A DNA stretch of 64,000 nt from the NCBI GenBank assembly GCA_047967505.1, contig CM106540.1. The stretch is one strand, 5' to 3'. A program made the position numbers and the translations under genes. A model generated the notes under the pieces. It was not told the DNA's origin. It did not search any database and saw only the letters and a list, made by a program, of their open reading frames with translations. Source of the stretch: Dipteris shenzhenensis (lineage: Eukaryota; Polypodiophyta; Polypodiopsida; Gleicheniales). Below are positions 1-10,857 of the stretch, in pieces (within the stretch, counting starts at the first letter, position 1; every line of letters begins with the position of its first letter).

Positions 1-355
1 AGCCATTGCTACTCAGATTTCAGCACAAGGTAGCTCTAGGTATGGAGAAGCTTGCCCTGGAAGGAATTAGACAAAGACAGAGCAGTCGCAGAGAACTTGC
101 AGGAAGAAGATTCGACGAAGTTCACGCAATGACGACCAGCAGAGCGGGTTATTCTCCAATTGCTTACAGCCCGAAATTTGCCCTAACAAGAGGGATCTCC
201 AGCTAGAAGGGCGTGGGAAATGGGTGAGAATCAGAGGAGAACAAGCTCAAGCAAATTTTTGGAAGAAGAGGGAGAGATGGTGAAGAAGAAGAAGAGGAAG
301 AAGATGATGATGTGGCAAAAATGGGCTCAAGGGGGATCAAATGGCTCTGATACCA
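1..355 (-). mobile_element. 5' leader and primer-binding site of a minus-strand LTR retroelement, rest off-window
   Basis: The plus strand at 344-355 reads gctctgatacca, the reverse complement of the standard primer site for initiator-Met tRNA (TGGTATCAGAGC), and it abuts the LTR at 356. The purine-rich run just before it (about 270-345, many gaagaag and gatgatg units) closely matches 45,790-45,878 beside the primer site of the gag-only element, so both belong to one family. The element reads leftward, so its gag and 3' LTR would lie beyond position 1. Short open frames on the plus strand here have no coding features. Confidence 0.75.
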
Positions 356-644
356 TGTTGGAACACTGAAAGGAAAGAGTAGAGTTGACACAAAATCAGA
401 GTACTTGCATATAGAATGAAGAAGAAAGAGGTCCTTAAGTAGGCACCTGATACAAGGTCACTAACATCACTGATGACCTCAAAGATCCACAATCATCTCC
501 TCAATCTGCTCCTAGATTCACTCAATCATCCTATGTGGCTTTTCCACCACCTAACTGTGCTTGTGGGCACCTAACTGTGCCTCTAGCACTCACACATAGA
601 AACATAAGGTGTGCCTGAGGCATACACCTTGAGATATCCCAACA
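356..644 (-). repeat. LTR (5' LTR of the minus-strand element)
   Basis: Begins TGTTGG and ends CCAACA, giving TG...CA termini on either strand. It matches the LTRs at 43,410-43,706 and 45,879-46,176 over nearly its full length but is more diverged from them than they are from each other. It sits between the primer site (344-355) and a broken copia RT gene starting at 645. The candidate target duplication is gagat at 645-649; its partner is off-window. Confidence 0.85.
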
Positions 645-1065
645 GAGATCATCCACATATAGAACAATAATAGTAGTTTTTCCACCTTTCTTGTACACAT
701 ACAAGTTAGCATCTGAGGCACATCTTTTGAAGTTTAATTTATGAAAGAATTTGTCTATATATTTCAGCCCGCACAGAGCCTTCTTCAGCTTACATACCTT
801 GTTCTCAGAATGGGGGGCCTCAAACCCAGGTGGCTGAGCCATGTACAACTCCTCCTTGAGGTCACTATTCAAAAATGCTGATTTAACATCCATTTGATAA
901 ACTGGCCAATTTTTATGAGTAGCCACCGATAGTATTGTATGAATAGTGGTCATTCTAGTAGTCGAAGCGAAAGATTCCTAAAAATCAAACCCTTCAACTT
1001 GCGAAAATCATTGTGTAACCAATCTGGCTTTGTACTTTTCCAAAGTCCCATTGGCCTAGGGGAGG
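645..1065 (-). pseudogene. Ty1/copia reverse transcriptase fragment (decayed, disrupted by an LTR element)
   Basis: Reading leftward on the minus strand, the translation shows the start of a copia RT (RVT_2 family): KYKARLV, then TTIHTILSVA, the MDVKSAFLN block (catalytic Asp in VDVKxAFL), the PPGFE block, KLKKALCGLK, and finally LYVDDL. The frame has a TGA within the usual 'AKGFSQ' block and a TAG just after GFDF. It ends directly after the YVDD active site, where the LTR at 356-644 is inserted, so the RT C-terminus is off-window or lost. In an active element this would be part of the pol polyprotein copying RNA to cDNA. Similar to the pol at 54,528-57,698 but a different lineage. Confidence 0.85.
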
Positions 1066-1435
1066 TAGACAGAAAATATGGAGGCTTGATGGAATTTGGA
1101 GATGGAGAGATGGAAGTGGCTTGGAAAAGTGAGGGGGGTGCTGTTGCTTTTATAAGATGTGGGGGGTTTAAGGGAGCTATATTTATGCTAGGATTATTGC
1201 TTGGTGCTTGTAGGGTGTATGTGTTGGTTTGATAGAATTTCCTTCTATAAGGAATTTTGTATTAGATAATGACCCCTTAACATTGCACCTAATTTTGAGT
1301 GCATTCATGTTAAAATTTGAGTAAATTTTTGAGGAAAAATTATAGAGCCACTTGTGCTCTAAATTTTGAACTAGAAAACTCCCAAAACGGAGTCCTAATT
1401 CAAAACTTATAGCTGTTTTACTCTAACTATATTTG
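1066..1435. other. No gene recognised
   Basis: Open frames here have no recognisable domain. The first part is G-rich on the plus strand (for example ggggggtttaaggg near 1,160) and the rest is AT-rich without clear repeats. Confidence 0.5.
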
Positions 1436-1681
1436 TTATGACAAATTTCGATGATGTTATCAAGTTCTATCATAAGTTATGATAGAATTCGATGATATCA
1501 TTGATTTTTGTGATAACTTATGACAAAACTCAATGATGTTATCAAGTTCTATCACAATCATGCCAAAATTCGATGATATCATCGACTTTCATCATAACAT
1601 TTGCTACAACTTGATGGTGTCATCAAATTTAGGTTTAACTTTATGACATGGCTCGATGATATCATAAAATTATGTCATAAA
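1436..1681. repeat. 41-bp tandem repeat, about six degenerate copies
   Basis: Units starting at 1436, 1477, 1518, 1559, about 1600 and 1641 share the pattern ttatgacaaa..tcgatgat followed by atcaag or atcgac and tatcataa. The first four starts are exactly 41 bases apart. Units alternate between 'gatgttatcaag' and 'gatatcattga' forms, so an 82-bp dimer is possible. Just after it, near 1,693, are two copies of TTTAGGG. No coding content. Confidence 0.8.
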
Positions 1682-1739
1682 TTGCAAACTTTTTTAGGGT
1701 TTAGGGTACTTTTTGGGTGAAAAACGACCTACAAGACCA

Positions 1740-1990
1740 CGTTCAAAATTAGTTTTTTTGCAAGTTTTTCCCTAATCGCCTCTCTTTTTTGCAAGGTTTT
1801 TCCTTGCTCGTCTCTCTTAGAGAGTCATCACATAGAGCTTGATCTTCCAAGCTTGATTTTTTATCTCAACCACATAGAAATTGCCTACGATCTTCCAAGA
1901 CTCTCTTAGAGAGTCGCTTGTGATCTTCCAAGCCTGACTTTTTATCTCAGCCACATAAAAATTGTAGTTAATAGTGATTGGGTGCAAGCG
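1740..1990. repeat. Imperfect direct duplication of about 65 bp
   Basis: The block containing tagagagtc, gatcttccaagc, ttttttatctca and ccacatagaaattg occurs at about 1,819-1,884 and again at about 1,908-1,972 with several substitutions. The core gatcttccaag appears three times. The purpose is unknown; it may be the remnant of a terminal repeat. Confidence 0.55.
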
Positions 1991-4740
1991 TCATCATCAT
2001 AGCCTCAACCTCCTCTTCATGATGAGGTTGGTGAATTTGTTGAGCTAGACCATGAAGCTATTGAGGAAACTAGAATAAGTTCAACTATTATACAAAAAGG
2101 ACAGTACCATTATTGATAAGACATGCATAGATTGTGTTGATGTTTAGTTAGACACTTGGTTATTATATAAAATTTGACATATGGACATATTTTTAAGATA
2201 TTAAAATGATTCGGTGTTCTATTTGTCATACATATTTCCCATGTGGTACATTTCACATGTACTTCATTTGATTTCTTGTTTATAATATAAATAATGATAT
2301 CTTTCATGTTCATTTGGTTTGAATTAAATTTCTATACCATCAATGATGACGAAATCTTAGGTTGAATTTTTGGATGTAAAATATTTCTTGCAACCTTTAA
2401 AAAGAAAAAAAAATCTAGCATGTGTTATGAAGATGATATTCATTTGTAGTCAAGTATGAAAGCCTAATTATATGTATCAAGTTCATCTTAAAAAGTTGCA
2501 TTGCCTAAATTTGTGCCCTTTTGTAGAATTGATTGTTTTTGGATATGGACCTATGAGAAATAAAAGTAATATAGAAAGTGGCCAATAGTCCTAGGATTTT
2601 AAACAAAATCTTTTTTTGAGAAGCCATGCAATGTTCTCACTTCATCTGCAACAACAATCCTGCTTATGTAAGTTGACCTTAAGATGTAAATTGCATCCTT
2701 TTACACCAATTTGGAAGCATTTTTTCACTCCTTTGCCTTAAGATATGTGTCTTGAATGGTTTTTTGCATGGGGTTCTTTTCACATGTGCAAGTACTACTC
2801 TTCTTTCACTTCAGGTACTAACCTCCCTGGCAGCAGCACCAAATGTTGTCTCCTTTTCTCTCATTTCCAAGGTCCAAGGGTGTTGGTCACCTATAGTCAT
2901 GTTGTCATGAAGGTATTTTGTGAAGGTACTTCTGAAGGTACCTTGTAAAGGTACTTGTGAAGGTACCTTTGGTCCCCTTCACTTTTGAAGATGCCTCAAA
3001 GAGTGAAGGCTGTTACTCTTTCTCGCTCTAATTTTAGTCTTTCTCTCTCCAGATCTTGATTTTACAAGTATGACCAAATCTCTTCTAGAGAGAATTTTGG
3101 CTATTCTCATCCCACTAGATTTCTCAAGCTATATTCCAACATCAAGATATTACAAGCAAAGCTTTGTCGCTACTCCACATAGGCATTAGTTGGTCCTTGG
3201 TGCTACAAAGGAAACAACTGAGGAGCCAATGGGCAAGACCAAGCTCAAAAAAAAAAGAGTGTGGATCATAGAACATGAGGAATCATGTGATACAAAAAAA
3301 TGTTTTTGCATCTCTGCATGGGCACCAATATGTGACTCAATGTCTCAGTGCCCTCAGGGTTCCAAGAGCTATTGGAAGACTTAAAGGCATTCTTATAAAG
3401 GGAGCCATAAAACATGACACGGCTCTTTTCTTGTAACAACACATAGGATAAAATGAGGGGGCAGTAGGACAAAATGTGGGAGGCTAAAGGGAATTGGGAG
3501 TTTTTAGCCCATCTAGCTTAGCCACATGAAACCTAGCAAATAGATCATGTGTTATGGAGGCCCATTCTTTTGAGTGTTTGATGTAATCTAAAATCCATGT
3601 GTACCTGATGCATGATTGAAATGGCTAGAAGTTTTAATCATAATACTTGGACTAATGGAGTAAACAAGAAATAAGCTCTCGGTAACATATGATAGATGAG
3701 TTGCTGAAGAGCCACCTTGAAGAGTAAAGTACAAGCTACTAAACAAGTGCCAATATTTCTTAGTGGTTGCCCAAAATAACTATACAAGAGGTGACCAGTC
3801 ACTCACTACTCCCTAATACAAAAAGACACTAGAAATTTCAAAAGGCATCCACATTCATGTAGTTTGGAATATTTGCATCTTGAATAGTACTCACATGATC
3901 TTACCCCAGTAGGAGGGAGATGCCTTTTCCCTTACCACTAGAGTTAATATTAATGTATAGATGTATATCTCTTCTCCATCTACATCCACAGACCCATATC
4001 ATGAAAGGATAGATCTACTTTGCCTATAGGAAGCACTCTACTTTTGAAGCAAGTGACCAGAGCAAGAAATAATCATCAGGCTACTGTTGGCTCTGAAATT
4101 TCCTACAACAACATCATTTCCATAGAGAGCTACAACTCCTATCACTCTTTGGTTTAAAGTAATAAATTCAGCAAGTGATACATATCCAAGCTTTATGCTC
4201 TCAAATCCTTTCAAGTCTACAAGAGAAAGATACCTTAAAGACGCATTGGGAGTAGGCTACCTTCAACTAACGGAGGGAGAGATGGTTCTCTCTTAAAACA
4301 TGTGGGAAAGGGAAGTTCAAAAGAAGATTTATCGTTCTACTTTCATAGTAAATATGTGTGATGTAACACAATACAACAAAAGAAGATGTTGCAAAAAGCC
4401 TCAAAATGAAGGGAGAGGAGCATTTTACATCATGAGTCATGAAATAAGATTCCCCCACATCCGATACATCGAAGGGGCATAGTTTTCAAAATTGTGAAAA
4501 GATCCAATGTTGTTCCATGATCTATTGTAGGAATACTAACTCTTTCATATGCTTGTGGAAGGTCATTTACCTCTTTGGAATCGACTTTACTACTTGGGAG
4601 GTCTACTGCTACAGGCTGGGAGTCCTTGAAAAAACCTCCCAAATTTTTATAAAATGGCCCAAAATGGGCTTGGCATTTTTTAAAAGCAGCCCATGGTTGC
4701 ATCTTTTGTTGCCAGTCCCATGTGTATTTGTTGTGAGGCC
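1991..4740. other. Gene-poor stretch with no recognisable coding region
   Basis: About 2.7 kb of AT-rich sequence. Short open frames on both strands have no recognisable domains. The only local structure noted is a cluster of gaaggtac units at about 2,905-2,975 (aaggtac or aaggtacc about five times at 13-17 base spacing). Confidence 0.5.
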
Positions 4741-5230
4741 TTCTAAGAAAATAAAGGAAATTAGGTGAAAAAAGCAAATTAGGGGGAAAAAAGCAAATTA
4801 GGGGAAAAAAAGGACAGGGGGTAGTAAACAATTAGGGGAAATTTTTAGGGAAAACATGAAAAGAATAGGGAGAATAATTAGGTAGAATTTAGGGGGAACT
4901 TAGGAAACAAGAAATTAGGAGGTGTTTGAAGTGTATAGAGGGAATGTAAGAGAATTCAGCAAGATAAGGTCAGAATAAGTCTTTTGAAATAACGTAAATG
5001 AATTTAATTGTGTAAATGCAATAAGAGTGAGAGGATTGTGTGGGTGTATCCAACTTTACCCCAATAGGATACACCACACTAGGTGAGAGAGTAGGTCATC
5101 AGCTAGTGTGTTGACCTACTGTCTACCCAAAAGAGATAGAAGTATCTAAAATACCAATCAAGGGAAAAGAGAGAGAAATGAGCAAGAAGTGAGGGTTTCA
5201 AGAGTAAAAGTGGAGGACTCAAAGTGAGGA

Positions 5231-5546
5231 GATAATGATAGTAAAGCTAGGGAAGGGAAAGGAAAGAAGGGAGGGAAGGAAAAGGTGAAAATGGGCTAAA
5301 TTGAGTATTTAGGATAGAAGAGTTTTTTAAGTGGTAAAAATAAAATGGTTTGGTGGGAGAGATAGTATTGTTCAAGCGAGCATAGAAATGCGTCAAGAGA
5401 AAAAGGAGACAAAATGACTTAAATGTACTATTTGCAACCATCCAAAGTTGCAAGGGAAACATGACTCTATGTGTGAAGACTCGACAAAACCCTGTTTCAT
5501 GGTAAAATAATTTTTTTGGGGAAATGGATGCAAAAGAGTAATCTAA
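5231..5546. other. Segment present in only one copy of the duplication
   Basis: In the copy at 8,655 the text runs directly from ggactcagagtg to atgttaac, but here about 315 bases intervene. I see no clear terminal repeats, so this may be an insertion in one copy or a deletion from the other. No coding signal. Confidence 0.5.
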
Positions 5547-5628
5547 TATATGTTAACAAAAATTCTCTAACTGTCGAATGCATGATTGTACAAATGAGTT
5601 TTGCTTTGATAAGTCATAGCAACCATCA

Positions 5629-6647
5629 GGATGCGTCAATTTTACGAGCAAAAACCTATGAGCAGGTTTATCCGAGCGTGTTTTTCAAGAGATTTTTAAA
5701 AATGTTTTTCTTTAGGAAACATGGTTTTTACACTTTTATTTTCACTAGAACTAGATCCCTTTATCATAAAAATATACAGACTAGTCACTCATTCATTTTT
5801 ACACAACATAATTTTCTTATTTAGAGACATCCCTTTGTACCCCTATTATTATCTTAAAAAAGTGTTGATTCCTTTAAGAAACATTCCTCATAATCACTCT
5901 CAATGTAATAATACTATGCATATATAATTACTTATCAACACATTTATATCATCTGGCAATATCTTTTTAGTGTTTTTATAGCATATTTATGGACATGTTT
6001 CTAAAGAAGTTTAAATTACTATAAATAAGTATTAACTTGGGCTTATATATCACTCTCATAAAATACATGTAATATTTAATACTATATATGAAAGATTTTC
6101 CAAAATATAACTCCATAGATGTGCTCAAATGGGGTGTTCCGATCAATTTGAGTGGTTGAATGACTATATTTGGACATTGGATATGAAAGTTATGTCACTT
6201 TTAAAAGTGCTGTCCAAGGTAGTTTCGCCAGTGAAACTACCTTGGGAGACTTGCTTCAAAGGGGTTTCGTTGGCGAAACTACCTGGATGGCTTGCTTCAA
6301 TGAGTTTTCTTTGAAGAAACTCTTTCATGAATATAGGTTGAGAGAGGGTTTTCAATGTCACCCCCTATTAAGTAAAAGTTGTAAGAAGGATCATAAGGGA
6401 ATTTTCATAGAGAAGTCTACTCTACATGTGGGTTTCTTCAAAAGCCATCCCATTATGCTCTCACCATTCCTACAGATTCACCTAAAGATTTTTGTATAAA
6501 ATAGGCATTGCTATAATACTTTGCATATTTCTAAGTGAAACTATGTTTTTTTCTGATTGATTTTTGCCATATTTATGCATAGTTGGAAGCTTTTTTTTTC
6601 CTTCGCTCGGACGCTCGGAAGTTTTCGCTCAGAAAATGCTCATCCCC
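5629..6647. mobile_element. Non-autonomous inverted-repeat element, about 1,019 bp, with empty site in the window
   Basis: The second copy of the surrounding duplication lacks this segment (agcaagcat joins ttttattg near 8,730), so it is an insertion. It is flanked by catca at 5,624-5,628 and 6,648-6,652. The left end begins ggatgcgtcaattttacgag; the right end read in reverse begins ggggatgagcattttctgag. Both continue gagc(a/g)aaaac, and both have tccgagcg a little further in, giving imperfect terminal inverted repeats of about 27 bases. It encodes no recognisable transposase. It could be a MITE-like derivative; the superfamily is not clear from a 5-base target duplication. Confidence 0.65.
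6214..6322. repeat. Cluster of three hairpins inside the inverted-repeat element
   Basis: Positions 6,214-6,245 form a perfect 13-bp stem (ccaaggtagtttc) with a six-base loop. A second hairpin is at 6,264-6,279 (gtttcg, ttgg, cgaaac) and a third at 6,302-6,322 (gagttt ... aaactc). The first two share the gtttcg(c)..gaaac core and aaactacc. They may be part of the element's internal structure. Confidence 0.6.
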
Positions 6648-7549
6648 CATCACTTTTATTGAACAGGAGAGTCTACATACCTACCACCATCCAACGAAAA
6701 ACATGGTGAGGACCAATTAGACCTTAGTTGGGAAAACAAGTGTCATAAACACCCCTCCCTTGTTATTGGGGTCACAATAAAAATAAACACTTAACCAAAA
6801 ACTTATCAAGCTAAGTGTCAAAAAATGAATACAAAAGTTGTCAAGAGAAATGGTATGAGTAGGGGAGGAGTGTAGGACAAAGTAAATTAAGTTAAGGGAT
6901 TAATAGGGGTGATAAAGTGCAGGTACAGTGAAAATTTTATGAATTATGTGTGAGCGCATATGGAAATGTATGAGAAGAAAAATTACTGAACAATGACATT
7001 TTAGTACTTTTTGTATGCAAAGAAAAGGGGGAGGGTTGGGGAAGTAAGGAATGAAATTAAGCCATAAAAATAAATCTTAAATAAGAATTTTACAAGCTTG
7101 GCTAGTATAGGTGCTGCTTAGAGTTTAACTGTATATAAGTGAATGGAGTGTGATTCGTGATAATATACAATGAAAAAAATTATAAAGGAAATAAAGGGTA
7201 AGCATAAAGTAAAATCTCTAGTAAGACATGATAGTGATGGGGTATGAGAGATGGGGAGGTATGTAAAAGCAAGACATAGGATAACTAAGGTGTGAGAGGG
7301 GGTTTAAACAAAAAAGGAATGCAATACGTGTGATGGATTAGGATGAATCGAGATACAAAGAGTGGGGAAGGAGGTATCAGGTAAATGGAGGTGGCGGCAA
7401 AGAGTAGAAGAGGAAAGAGGCGAGGAGCATAGTGTAGAGATGACAATGCATGCGGGTTGTGAGGCTAGTAGAGTAGCAGGCAAGTTGGTGGACTATGACT
7501 CAGCGAGTTCGTGGAGTAGGAGGCACAAATAGCTAGAGCAGGGCTCACA

Positions 7550-8370
7550 AAGGGGGTGATAGATAGAAAAAGTTAGAGAGAAATTAGGGGACAATAAAAT
7601 GAGAGAAAAAATAGGGAGAATATATTAGAAAAATAGGGAAAACAAGGGGAACAATAGAAGAAAATATAGGAAAAAAATGTGGGGGGAGTAGAGAAAAAAA
7701 GGGGGCAAAATTTGGAGGGAAAGTGGGGGAAGTTAAGGGGGAAATAGGGGAAGTTAGAGGGGGAAATAGGGGGATTTAGAGAAAAAAATAGGAAAACTTT
7801 GAGAAAAATAGGAAAATTTATGAGAGAAAAAAGAAAAAGGGGGGGGGGGGGAGGGTTAAAGGAATAATATTAGAGGAAAATACGAGGAAAGAGAAAGATG
7901 GGGGGGAGGGGAAGAGAAAATAGAAGAAATGGGGGAAAGGATTCATTAGGAAAAATTTACAAGTAAGTTAGGGAAAAATAGAAAAATAAAAGGATTGGAA
8001 ACAAAGAAAGGAATCTAAGGAGTAAATTAGGGAAATTTTGAAGATAAAAAAAGGAAGCAAGAGGTAGAAATCTGGGAATAAGTTAAAAGGAAATTAATAT
8101 GAAATACTAGAAAGGAGAAAAATAAGGAAATTTAATCATTGAAGATGAGAAATAATCTAAAAATTAAGGAAAACGTGAAAAAAAAGGAAAAACTTAAAGA
8201 AATAGGAAAAAATTAGGGAAGGTTAGGAGATTAGGAAAAAATAGACAGGGGTAGCAAAAAAATTAGGAGAAATTTTACAAAAAATTAGGGAAAACTAGGG
8301 AACAAATAGGGTGAAATAATTAGGAAAACTTTAGGGGGAAATTGGGATAGAGTGAAACTAGGAGCTATTT
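7550..8370 (+). repeat. Polypurine tract of about 0.8 kb
   Basis: The plus strand is overwhelmingly A and G, built from variants of aggggaaa, ttagggga and gagaaaaaa, with a run of more than ten G near 7,840. Pyrimidines are mostly isolated T. No reading frame fits a protein. The tract lies within the duplicated segment and shorter related tracts occur at 4,740-4,900. Confidence 0.75.
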
Positions 8371-9576
8371 AAAGTGGATAGAGAGAATATAAGAGAAGTT
8401 AGGGATAAGGTCAGAAAAAGTCCTTTTCAATAAGGTAAATGAATTTAATTGTGTAACCGTAAAAAGGGTGAGAGTAAAGGTGAGTAGGATACACCACACT
8501 AGGTGAGACATTAGGTTATCACCTCATGTGATGACCTATTGTCTACCCAAAAGGGTAGAAGTATCTAAAAGACCAATCAAGGGTAGAGAGAGAGTGAGAG
8601 AGAAATGAGAGAGAAGTGAGAGTTTCAAGGGTAAAAATAGAGGACTCAGAGTGATGTTAACAAAAATTCTATGACTCTAGAATGCATGACTGAACAAGTG
8701 AGTTTTGCTTCAATAAGTCGTAGCAAGCATAAGTTTTATTGAAGAGGAGAGTCTACATACCTCCCACCATCCCAACAAGAAAAACATTGTGAGAACCAGT
8801 TAGACCTTAATTGGGAAGACAGGTGTCATAAACACCTCTCCCTTGTTATCAGTGTCACAATAAAAATAAACACTTAACCATAAACTTATAATGCTAAGTG
8901 CAAAAAGATGAATGCAAAAGTTGTACAGAGAAACGGTCTAACAAGGGTAGGAGTATTAAGTTAAGGGAATAATGGGGGTGATAAAGTGAAGGTACAATGA
9001 AAAAATTGTGAATTATGTGTAAATGCATATGGAAATGTATGAGAAGAAACATTTTTGAACAATAACATTTAGGTACTTTCTTGTTGCAAAAAAAAAGGGA
9101 AGTGGGGAAGTAGGGGAATGAACTAAGAAGAATTAAGCCATAAAAATAAATGTTAAACAAGAAGCTTACAAGCTAGGCTAGTATAAGCACTACCTAAAGT
9201 TTAACTGTATGGAGTGTGATTCATGATAATATAGAAGGCAAGAAATTATAAAGGAAAGAGGGGTAAAACATGAAGTTAAACCTCTAGTAAGACATGATAG
9301 TGATAGGGCATGAGAGAAGGGGAGGTATATAAAGGAAGACATAGTATAAGTAAGGTGTGAGAGGGTTTTTTTTAAAATAAGGAATGTGATAATGAGATAT
9401 AATGATGTAATAACCATCATGGTTGTAAGGGAAAGAGGGGGGTTTAGGAAAGGAATTGTGGGCTTCAGGGGTATCACATCTAGATAGAGGGAATGTAAGA
9501 GAAGTTAGGGATAAGGTCAAAAAAGGTCTTTTTTCAATAAGTTAAACAAATTTAATTGCTTAAATGCAAAAGAAAA

Positions 9577-9585
<9 letters not shown>

Positions 9586-9619
<34 letters not shown>

Positions 9620-9634
9620 TGTGTGTGTGTGTGT
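9586..9634. repeat. (TG)n microsatellite
   Basis: About 24 TG dinucleotides interrupted once by an extra G. The reverse frame reads as His-Thr repeats, which is a low-complexity artefact. Confidence 0.95.
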
Positions 9635-9911
9635 TTCCCATTTGCTACATTCCTGCCTGCAAGTCCAACACACAATCCAAGTGAGGGCAGTAGTCCGCCC
9701 ATCACCATAGATTGGGTCAGACTACTATTTTATATAAAGTAATATTTACTACCAAAAATATATGTAGTGGGATATATTTCCAATCATATACACATGCCAC
9801 TCCTATTGGGATGGAAATGAATGGCCTTTTGGAGTGCCCTTCGAATGAACTAGTGAATTCTTATGGGTCATGCAAACACCCACATTCCACATGGTAGCAT
9901 ATCTAAATTTT

Positions 9912-10029
9912 TTATCCAATAGTAAGTAAAGGTATAAAACCTCTCCAAGCTATCGGTGGAGGGTAGCATGTTATCCAACAGTAAGTAAAGGTATAAAACC
10001 TCTCCAAGCTATCGGTGGCGGGTAGCATG
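9912..10029. repeat. 59-bp tandem duplication
   Basis: The unit starting ttatccaa(t/c)agtaagtaaag occurs at 9,912 and 9,971 with two visible substitutions, so it is recent. Confidence 0.9.
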
Positions 10030-10857
10030 GTCTCCATATTCATGTAAAAGTCCTCTAGCCAATCAATCATGGCCTACTTTCGAGTGTAACAAGTCAGCAT
10101 CCTTTGACCAGTTGGTTGAGGTCTTCAATAAAAGAATTAGAAGAAAGCCTTTAGTATTAAAATTAGTATTAAGACTTCCAAGATATGTACAAATGATCCC
10201 TGATAATTGGAGACATTTTCTTAGATATCATGGAAGCTCCCGTAAATTATACATAGCAAGGACAATTTTTTCATCCATCAATTTGATGCCAATCCAAGCA
10301 TCAAGGCTTGGCCACCAAGGGAAGGAGCTAGTCCTGAATTCCCAATGCTAAAAGTAGGATTGAAACCCAATCAAATCAAATCAAGTATACCCATTAGTCG
10401 TGAAATATTTTTAATATCTTACAATGGATATACAAGTTTGTGTTTGTCCTAGCAGACTATCTATCCTACAACACTATTGGACCAATTTACAATATTTCAT
10501 TCAACCAAATGCAATCATATACCATTGCCCTTTTCAAATCACAAGTGGGAGTAACCCACTATTATTCAACCTCTTCAGACATAGTATCAAAGTGGTAGTC
10601 AACTCAAATATTTGCATTCATACTAGTGAATCGTACAAAATACAAAAAGAGTTAAGATAAGTCTCCAATAAATATTCCATTCTTATTTTACACTAGTTAG
10701 AGATAATCTGCCATAGAGTACTATTCAAAGATGATAATGTTTTATTTTGAGTCCATCAAATCACACCAAAGATCTAATAATGCAAATGCGATTGGATAGG
10801 TGTGCCAAATCGCTTGGCATCATTACAACCAAATGAAAGTTTGAACAATTCATTAAA
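10030..10857. other. No gene recognised
   Basis: Short plus-strand open frames (for example 10,112-10,351) have no recognisable domain. The AT-rich sequence leads directly into the 499-bp tandem array. Confidence 0.4.

Larger units (their letters stand above)
4741..9580. repeat. Large direct duplication (two long copies plus the start of a third)
   Basis: A unit made of a 'ggaaattagggg' purine-rich part, a part with ggatacaccacactaggtgag, a part with atgttaacaaaaattct, and a long part beginning ttttattgaa(c/g)aggagagtctacatacc occurs contiguously at about 8,200-9,396. The same parts occur in the same order at 4,741-5,230, 5,547-5,628 and 6,653-7,325, interrupted there by two extra segments. 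The first part begins again at about 9,480. Copies are clearly related but diverged. No protein-coding region is recognisable in any copy. Confidence 0.8.
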
